Shown here piece by piece: positions 58,694 to 64,000 of a stretch of 64,000 bases of DNA; the first letter of the stretch is position 1; each line of letters starts with the position of its first letter. The DNA comes from Bin87 sp965220265. GTDB taxonomy: Bacteria; Chloroflexota; Dehalococcoidia; Lucifugimonadales; UBA3495. The stretch covers positions 186,001 to 250,000 of the forward strand of contig CBDCPM010000002.1 of the NCBI GenBank assembly GCA_965220265.1. Direction: 5' to 3'. The notes beneath the pieces were generated by a model that saw only the letters and a list, made by a program, of their open reading frames with translations, did no database searches and was not told the origin of the DNA. Made by a program: the position numbers and the translations under genes.

Positions 58694-60616
58694 AACTCTG
58701 GCCGGAGACCCCGGCTGATTGGGGATAGGGTGATACTCCGGGTCATGCCAGTCAACGGAGTGGAGTAGTGCAATGCTGGGCGAGCGAACTGAGCAGCGGG
58801 GACTGTGGGAAGCCGACCGGATGTATCTGGACTACGTAGGCAAGGACACCTTCTACGGTTTGCTGGCCTCCTTGCGTGGCCAACTGTTCCGTGACGCCGA
58901 CTTCGCCGAGTTCTACTGTCTGGATAATGGGCGCACCAGTGTGCCGCCCAGCCTGCTGGCGACGGCGTTGCTGTTGCAGACCTACGACAAGGTGAGCGAC
59001 GCCGAGGCCAAGGCGAGAGGCGACTTCGACATCCGTTGGAAGGTGGCCCTGGGGAAGGTGGCCCTGGGGAAGGTGGCCCTGGGGATTGAGGTGGCCCTGG
59101 GGATTGAGGTGGAGGACCGGCCCTTTGCCAAGAGCACACTGCAGGTGTTCCGCGGCCAGTTGATACTGCGCGACCAGGTGCGTGAGGTGTTTGAGCGGAG
59201 CCTGCGACTGGCGCGGGAGACAGGGTATCTGAAGCGGCGGAGCCTGCGGGTAGCGTTGGACACGACCTACATTCTGGGACGTGGGGCGGTGAAGGACACC
59301 TACAATCTGCTGGCGGACGGGATGGTGAAACTGCTGCGGGCGCTGGCGGCGGTGGATAGGACCACCGTCAAAGCATGGGCTGAGGCCCAGGGCTACCAGC
59401 GGTACCTGGGCAGCAGCGTGAAGGGCGAGGCGGCCATCGACTGGTCGAGCAAGCGGGAGCGGCGGAAGCTGTTGGCGGAGGTTGTGGCGGACGCGGACCG
59501 GCTGCTGGAGTTGGCGCGGCAGGCGCAGGACATGCTGGATACACACAGCGTCCAACGGCGGGAGATAGTGGAGGCTGCGGAGTTGTTGGGACAGTTGCTG
59601 CTACAGGATGTGGAGCGCAAGGGTGGCGATGATGACGGCCACGGGGATGGTGGGGTGAGCCTCAAGGAGGGTGTGAGCCGGGACCGGATGATGTCGGTGC
59701 ATGATCCAGAGATGCGCCACGGTCGCAAGAGCAGCAGCAAGCGCTTTGACGGGCACCAAGCGGCCATTGTGGTGGACACGGACACCCAGTTGATTGCCGC
59801 GGTGGACATGCTGCCAGGCAACGCCCCCGACAATCTGGGGGCATTGGACTTGGTGGAACAGAGTGAAGCCAATGCTGAGGTCTTGGTTACCGCAGCCCTG
59901 GGCGACACCGCCTACGGCGACGGTGGGACGCGGCAGGCTTTCGCTGATGCGGGACGCAAGCTGGTGGCCAAAGTGCCGGGGCGTCCCAACCGGAAGCACT
60001 TCCCCAAGAATGACTTCCACCTTGACCTGGCAGCAGGCAGTTGCACCTGTCCGGCGGGCCAGGTTACTCACACCATTGTCCCCGTCGGGAAACGCACCGA
60101 CCGGACGGGACGCGTCCATCAATTGCAGGCTTTCCAATTCCACGGGGCGGTGTGTGGAGTTTGTCCGCTGCGGTCGCAATGCATTGCAGCCAAAGGCCGT
60201 AGAGGGCGGAGGGTGCAAATCCATCCGCAGGAAGCCCGGTTGCAACAGGCCCGCGCTTTGCAGCAGAGCGCCGACTATGATGAGTACCGTCAGCTACGGG
60301 TGGTGGTGGAGCATCGGTTGGCGCGGCTGGAGCAACTGGGCATCCGGCAGACGCGCTACTTCGGACGGGTGAAGACGAAGTTCCAGCTGTATCGGGCAGC
60401 CACGGTGGCCAATCTGACGCTGATGGCGGGCAAACTGGGTCTTACGGACGATACCGGCGACGACCCGCTCGGCAACCACGTCATCGGCGCTGAGGTCGTC
60501 AATACCGTCGCCACATTCCGCGCAATCCAGCTCGGCCACATCTGGTCGCTGGCATTCCTCACGTCGGCTTTACGGCCCCAATCCCACTTCCCAAACCAGC
60601 CTTTCCGGCCCGACTT
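58694..60616 (+). mobile_element. IS1182-family insertion sequence, complete, with CTAG target duplication
   Basis: Inverted ends AACTCTGGCCGGA (58694-58706) and TCCGGCCCGACTT (60604-60616) match at 11 of 13 positions. Both are flanked directly by CTAG (58690-58693 and 60617-60620), a palindromic 4-bp target duplication. Length is about 1.92 kb and it encodes one transposase. Both ends and gene appear whole, so it may be active. Confidence 0.85.
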
Positions 60617-60620
60617 CTAG
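58773..60620 (+). CDS. IS1182-family DDE transposase
   Basis: 615 residues. Has the IS1182 N-terminal domain (DYVGKDTFYGLLASLRGQLFRD), the DDE catalytic core with Asp in ALDTTYILGRG, Asp in GDTAYGDGGTR, and the Glu helix YRQLRVVVEHRLARLEQLG, and a Cys cluster (CTCPAG ... CGVCPLRSQC). The stop TAG is formed by the last base of the element plus the target CTAG. Between residues 91 and 112 the segment VALGK/VALGIE is repeated in tandem, an expansion that may affect activity. Confidence 0.93.
   Translation: MLGERTEQRGLWEADRMYLDYVGKDTFYGLLASLRGQLFRDADFAEFYCLDNGRTSVPPSLLATALLLQTYDKVSDAEAKARGDFDIRWKVALGKVALGKVALGIEVALGIEVEDRPFAKSTLQVFRGQLILRDQVREVFERSLRLARETGYLKRRSLRVALDTTYILGRGAVKDTYNLLADGMVKLLRALAAVDRTTVKAWAEAQGYQRYLGSSVKGEAAIDWSSKRERRKLLAEVVADADRLLELARQAQDMLDTHSVQRREIVEAAELLGQLLLQDVERKGGDDDGHGDGGVSLKEGVSRDRMMSVHDPEMRHGRKSSSKRFDGHQAAIVVDTDTQLIAAVDMLPGNAPDNLGALDLVEQSEANAEVLVTAALGDTAYGDGGTRQAFADAGRKLVAKVPGRPNRKHFPKNDFHLDLAAGSCTCPAGQVTHTIVPVGKRTDRTGRVHQLQAFQFHGAVCGVCPLRSQCIAAKGRRGRRVQIHPQEARLQQARALQQSADYDEYRQLRVVVEHRLARLEQLGIRQTRYFGRVKTKFQLYRAATVANLTLMAGKLGLTDDTGDDPLGNHVIGAEVVNTVATFRAIQLGHIWSLAFLTSALRPQSHFPNQPFRPDF
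59043..59108 (+). repeat. In-frame tandem repeat inside the transposase
   Basis: Two 15-base units GTGGCCCTGGGGAAG then two 18-base units GTGGCCCTGGGGATTGAG, all in frame. The tandem encodes VALGK twice and VALGIE twice, followed by VED. A single copy would read WKVALGIEVED, the likely ancestral form. Confidence 0.85.
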
Positions 60621-60621
60621 G

Positions 60622-61418
60622 ACATCATCATGTTGCGTCACGCCGAATGCATCGTCAATCCAGCAAAATTGCGTTGACTGATGGGTATTCCAGTGGTCGA
60701 TAACCTGCTCAGGATCGTGCAACACGAGAGTGGGGGCGTTCCACTTGTCCAGTGCGGCCATGGCTAGCAGTGATGCGATCGTGGTCTTCCCTGCGGCTGG
60801 TTCACCGATAAGTAGCACAAATCCATTTTTGTCCAACGCTGCCGCCGCTCGCTGATAGGCGTCGGTGATCACGACTTTGCTGATGTCTTCCCTCATTGTT
60901 TCTAATACTGCTTGCGCCTGTGCATAAGCACGTTCGTCCAAAATGTCACTTAAATCTCCTAATCCGTACACGCGTGGCATCAACATACGGATTTGCTTGT
61001 TTTCGAGAATTTGCCTGGTTAGCCACTCCTGGCCAAATATGCGGACGTGCCTGACACCAGCGTTCTCGAACATCTTGACAATTCTTTTGTGCGATGTCCC
61101 CGCGATGTCGGCGTTCGTCATCAGTACGTATGAATCGCAAATTCCTTGCTGGACGAGCGCTTTGGCTTTTTCCACTTCTTCAGACAAAGCAGATGGCGTT
61201 AGACGACCATCTGCCTTCTCGGTGAACTTGCACTGGATCACGAAAGAGCCTTCAAGGTCTCCGTGTCCATCCGGGTTCCATGTGACTCTGAACGCGCCGT
61301 CCCTGCCACCGTCATTAGAATCGGCAAAGGACTCCAAGGTCTGGCCGAGGATTTCACCACCGATGGTGTGGCACAACTGTTGGAAGCTATGCCACCCAAG
61401 TTTATGCAGGTCGTACAT
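60622..61418 (-). pseudogene. Truncated restriction-endonuclease/nSTAND3 NTPase gene
   Basis: N-terminal part of a two-domain defence-like protein. Residues 1-110 form a Mrr-like PD-(D/E)XK endonuclease domain (LGWHSFQQLCHTIGG ... DSNDGGRDGAF ... GSFVIQCKF), followed by an nSTAND ATPase with Walker A LLIGEPAAGKTT and Walker B FCWIDDAFG. Right after that, the frame runs into the end of the IS1182 element; the expected rest of the NTPase and sensor repeats is absent on the other side. Truncation by IS insertion or deletion is likely. STAND NTPases with effector nuclease domains are known antiviral sensors. Confidence 0.8.
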
Positions 61419-61489
61419 GCTGGCTACCAGCTCTCACAGTTTCATGCGGTGTGGTGCCCAAACTCGCGACGCCTCGGATCTGGAATCAA

Positions 61490-62310
61490 TCACTTGCTCA
61501 CGTTTAGTGCGGTTGTCTTCGCCCCCAAATCCCCGGCGATCTCCTCCAACTGTTCCAGGGCGGCCCGCAGGTCCTCCATGATTTCCTCGGCGATCTGGTC
61601 GGGCGGCGGCAGGTTTTCGGAGTCCTCCAGGCTCTCGTCGCGCAGCCAGAAGGTGTCCAGGTTGGCCTTGTCCCGCTGGGTGAGTTCGTCGTAGGTGAAC
61701 CGCTTGAGCCGCTCGGACTCCTCCCGCTTCGTCCGGTCGTCGGCGCGGTAGCAGGAAACGAAATCGTCCAGGTGCGCTCGGGTCAGCGGGTCGGTTTTCA
61801 GCGTGAAGTGCTGGTTGGTGCGCAGGCGTAGATCCACAGGCCGCCGGTCCACGGCGTTTCGCTGGCCGGCTTGCCGTCGAAGAACAGCACGTTGGCCTTG
61901 ACCCCCTGGGCGTAGAACACGCCGGTGGGCAGGCGCAACAGGGTATGCACGTCGCACTCGTGCAACAGACGGCGGCGGATGGTCTCGCCGGCCCCGACCT
62001 CGGGCAGCACGTTGTCGGGCAGCACGATGGCCGCGCTGCCGTTGATTTTCGGCAGGGTGCGGACGTGTTGCAGGAAGCTCAGCTGCCGGTTGCTGGTGGT
62101 GGCCTAGAAGTCGGGGCGCTCCACCGTCAGGCTCTGGCGCTCCGTTCTGCCCTCGGCGTTGACGTAGGTCAGCGTGGACGTGCGGCCGAAGGGCGGATTG
62201 GTTAGCACCATGTCGTGGTTGACGCTGGGCTGCGCTCGCAGGCTGTCGTCCACCTTGATGTTGGTCCGGTCGCCGCCGATGCCGTGGAGGTACAGGTTCA
62301 TCACCCCCAA
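61490..62310 (-). pseudogene. Decayed type I restriction methylase subunit (HsdM) remnant
   Basis: Conserved HsdM sequence split over three frames: MNLYLHGIGGDR and VLTNPPFGRTS (catalytic NPPF) in the first piece; VLPDNVLPEVGAGETIRRRLL and GVFYAQGVKANVLFFDGKP in the second, same frame; and LRTNQHFTLKTDPLTRAHLDDFVSCYRADDR with LDTFWLRDESLEDSENLPPPD in the third. The first stop (62104-62106) is TAG where the family has TGG (DFWATTSN), a nonsense change. The second break (near 61825) is a 1-base loss. The 5' half, including the SAM motif, is missing; hsdS and hsdR are not present. Confidence 0.85.
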
Positions 62311-62339
62311 CTCTGCAGGATGGTCATGGCGTGCAGTGG

Positions 62340-63719
62340 TTACGCCGCTCCCAGGTCCGAAGCCACCTGACCGATCACGCTGTCCATCGTGGACACGATC
62401 TGTTCAACCTCGCCGGGTGTGACGCAAAGGGGCGGCATGATGTTCATGAGGTCTCCGCCGCGCAGGAAGAGGCCATTATCGGCAAAGCCCTGGGTCAACC
62501 TCGGTCCCAGGCCGGCGTCGGCTGGAAAGTGTTCTTTAGCCTCCCGATCCTTCACCATCTCCAGCCCGCACATGAGACCCAGACCACGCACGTTGCCAAT
62601 TATGGAGTGCTTTTGCTTGAGCTCTTCGAGACCGTCCAGCAGATATTTCCCCATCCGGGCCGAATTCTCCACCATCCCTTCCCGTTCCATGATTTCCAGG
62701 TTCTTCAGGGAGGCAGCCGCGGCCACCGGATGGCCGCCGAAGGTGATCACATGCCGGAAGGCCGCCTTGGGGCCGCCTACAAAAGCGTCGGCGATGGGCT
62801 TGCGAAGAATGGCTCCTCCCATGGGGATGTATCCGCTGGTGATGCCCTTGGCCACGGTCATCATGTCCGGAACGACGTGCCAGTGTTCGCAACCGAACCA
62901 TTTGCCGGTGCGGCCAAAGCCGGTGATCACCTCATCAGCAATCAACAGGCAGCCGTACTTGTCGCAAACTTCCCGCAGCAGGGGCCAATAGTTGTCCGGC
63001 GGCACCACCGCGGCCATGGGGCTGGAGATGGGTTCCGCTATAACCGCTGCCACGGTTTCCGGCCCCTGGAACTGGATGATGCTCTCGATTGCGTCCACGC
63101 ACCGTTGACCACATTCTTCCGGCGTTTCGCTATTGAACTCGCAGTGATAGAAGTTGGGTTGCGGAGCGTGGAATGTATTCGGCATCAGGGGCTCGTAGTC
63201 TTCCCTGGGGTAGAGAAAGTTGCCCCCGAGCGCCATTGCGCCCATGGTGGCGCCGTGGTACGAGTCCTTGCGGCTGACGAATTTGGTGCGCTGCGGTTCG
63301 CCCATCCGCTTGAAATAAGCGCGGGACAGCTTCAATGCCGTTTCCACCGACTCGGAACCGCCGCTGGTGAAAAAGCAGCGGGAAAGATCGCCCGGCATCA
63401 TGGACGCGATTTTTTCCGCCAGCATAACCGTGGGTTCGGTGGTGGTGCCCATCGGCATATAGGTGATCTTGAGCATTTGCTCGTAGGCTGCGTCGGCAAT
63501 TTCCTTTTGGCCATATCCGACGTTCTTCAACCAGAGGCCCGACATGGCGTCGATGTAGGTGTTGCCCAGCGCGTCAGTAACCTGACAACCCTTGCCTTCC
63601 ACAAAGATCTGAGGTTCACCCTTCTCGGCCATGTCGCTGGGTTCCCTCAGGTACACCCAGAGGTTTTCGAGGGCGGTCCTTTGCAGGTCGTTGACCGCAG
63701 ATTCAGAATGGGTAGCCAT
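62340..63719 (-). CDS. Class III omega-aminotransferase
   Basis: 459-residue pyridoxal-phosphate aminotransferase. FFTSGGSESVETALKLSRAYF is the phosphate-binding region, EPISSPMAAVVPP is part of the class signature, LLIADEVITGFGRTGKWFGC contains the Asp that binds the PLP ring nitrogen, and AKGITSGYIPMGG holds the Lys forming the Schiff base. It may transaminate beta-alanine, putrescine or another omega-amino acid against pyruvate. Own promoter TTGACA seen upstream. The hsdM remnant lies directly after its stop. Confidence 0.93.
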   Translation of the reverse strand: MATHSESAVNDLQRTALENLWVYLREPSDMAEKGEPQIFVEGKGCQVTDALGNTYIDAMSGLWLKNVGYGQKEIADAAYEQMLKITYMPMGTTTEPTVMLAEKIASMMPGDLSRCFFTSGGSESVETALKLSRAYFKRMGEPQRTKFVSRKDSYHGATMGAMALGGNFLYPREDYEPLMPNTFHAPQPNFYHCEFNSETPEECGQRCVDAIESIIQFQGPETVAAVIAEPISSPMAAVVPPDNYWPLLREVCDKYGCLLIADEVITGFGRTGKWFGCEHWHVVPDMMTVAKGITSGYIPMGGAILRKPIADAFVGGPKAAFRHVITFGGHPVAAAASLKNLEIMEREGMVENSARMGKYLLDGLEELKQKHSIIGNVRGLGLMCGLEMVKDREAKEHFPADAGLGPRLTQGFADNGLFLRGGDLMNIMPPLCVTPGEVEQIVSTMDSVIGQVASDLGAA

Positions 63720-63761
63720 GCTTTCCTCCAGATGCCGTTTCGAGCGCGAAATTGGCGTTGT

Positions 63762-63789
63762 TCGATACCAAGTCAGTTTAACATGTCAA
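63762..63789 (-). promoter_or_regulatory. Promoter of the aminotransferase gene
   Basis: On the minus strand TTGACA, 16-base spacer, TATCGA. The ATG is about 43 bases after the -10 box. Confidence 0.5.
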
Positions 63790-64000
63790 CGCCGACGAAG
63801 ATTTGACCCGGTTTTGCCGACCAGTTAGCTACTGACCGAAACTTAGTATTACAGCCGCGCTTTGTGGGAAGGACTCATGTCGCTGACCGTGCCCGAAGTT
63901 AGACGGCTGTCATGCAGGCTGCTGTGACTACTTTATGAGAGTGCTGACCTGCCTATCCGGTAGCCGTGGTGGAGCTGGCGGCACCAAGCCCGAGCCTTGG
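63790..64000. other. No recognised feature at window end
   Basis: Non-coding by inspection; no open frame with coding character, RNA gene or repeat was identified in these 211 bases. Confidence 0.4.

Noticed and set aside
62095..62112. 13-base match between the IS1182 right end and the sequence at the hsdM amber codon
   Set aside because: The HsdM family has Trp at this position and TGG to TAG explains it; no second IS end is nearby, so the similarity is taken as chance.

Overview
The window is a 64-kb stretch of a GC-rich bacterial chromosome. Gene content points to Chloroflexota of the SAR202/Dehalococcoidia kind or a similar oligotrophic or sponge-associated lineage. Evidence is the run of small catabolic paralogues (two LLM flavin monooxygenases, two amidohydrolases, a GMC oxidoreductase, a LigB-type dioxygenase, an HpaB-type monooxygenase, OFA-like MFS transporters), the DUF1800/DUF1501 pair and the near absence of sugar or amino-acid operons. 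This placement is inference; there is no rRNA or tRNA in the window. Promoters where visible resemble TTGAC(A/G)-17/18-TA(C/G/T)AAT, and AGGAGG-like ribosome binding sites decide several starts, including TTG starts.

Layout. 0-2.1 kb: a cytosine methyltransferase (cut by the window edge), Vsr endonuclease and an unknown gene, probably a restriction-modification island. 2.2-8.1 kb: two MFS paralogues, a small membrane protein, galU, an Lrp-type RAM-domain protein and an acyl-CoA dehydrogenase. 8.1-12.3 kb: a Cys-rich HTH protein and an alaS-ruvX operon. 12.4-14.2 kb: a DUF262 gene overlapping a HEPN RNase-like gene; the DUF262 frame is interrupted exactly at a four-unit 10-bp tandem repeat, so the pair looks like a phase-variable defence operon. 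14.3-31.4 kb: catabolic and sugar genes (SIS, CMD, amidohydrolases, VOC, GMC, LigB, HpaB, polysaccharide deacetylases, epimerase), with a DUF4160/DUF2442 pair and a stand-alone AAA ATPase among them. 31.6-40.4 kb: cell-surface genes, with a frameshifted fibronectin-III protein, UDP-glucose dehydrogenase, a large secreted protein with an unusually long leader, and a ThuA protein. 40.4-51.6 kb: LLM monooxygenases, an orphan Fbp-type permease, dehydrogenases, a DUF255 thioredoxin-like protein, dienelactone hydrolase and an MqnA-like binding protein. 51.7-55.4 kb: a DUF1800-DUF1501-NHL operon. 55.4-57.3 kb: no intact gene. 57.3-64 kb: an MFS exporter, a complete IS1182-like element, a truncated nSTAND/restriction-endonuclease gene, a decayed hsdM and a class III aminotransferase.

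A family of roughly 100-150-bp MITE-like inverted repeats is scattered through intergenic spaces; one copy has been amplified as an exact 165-bp triple tandem that has captured the 3' end of the neighbouring dehydrogenase gene. Defence-related genes at the two ends and at 12-14 kb are in various states: intact or edge-cut (methyltransferase/Vsr), switched off (DUF262), or decayed (nSTAND, hsdM). No CRISPR array, tRNA or rRNA was recognised.
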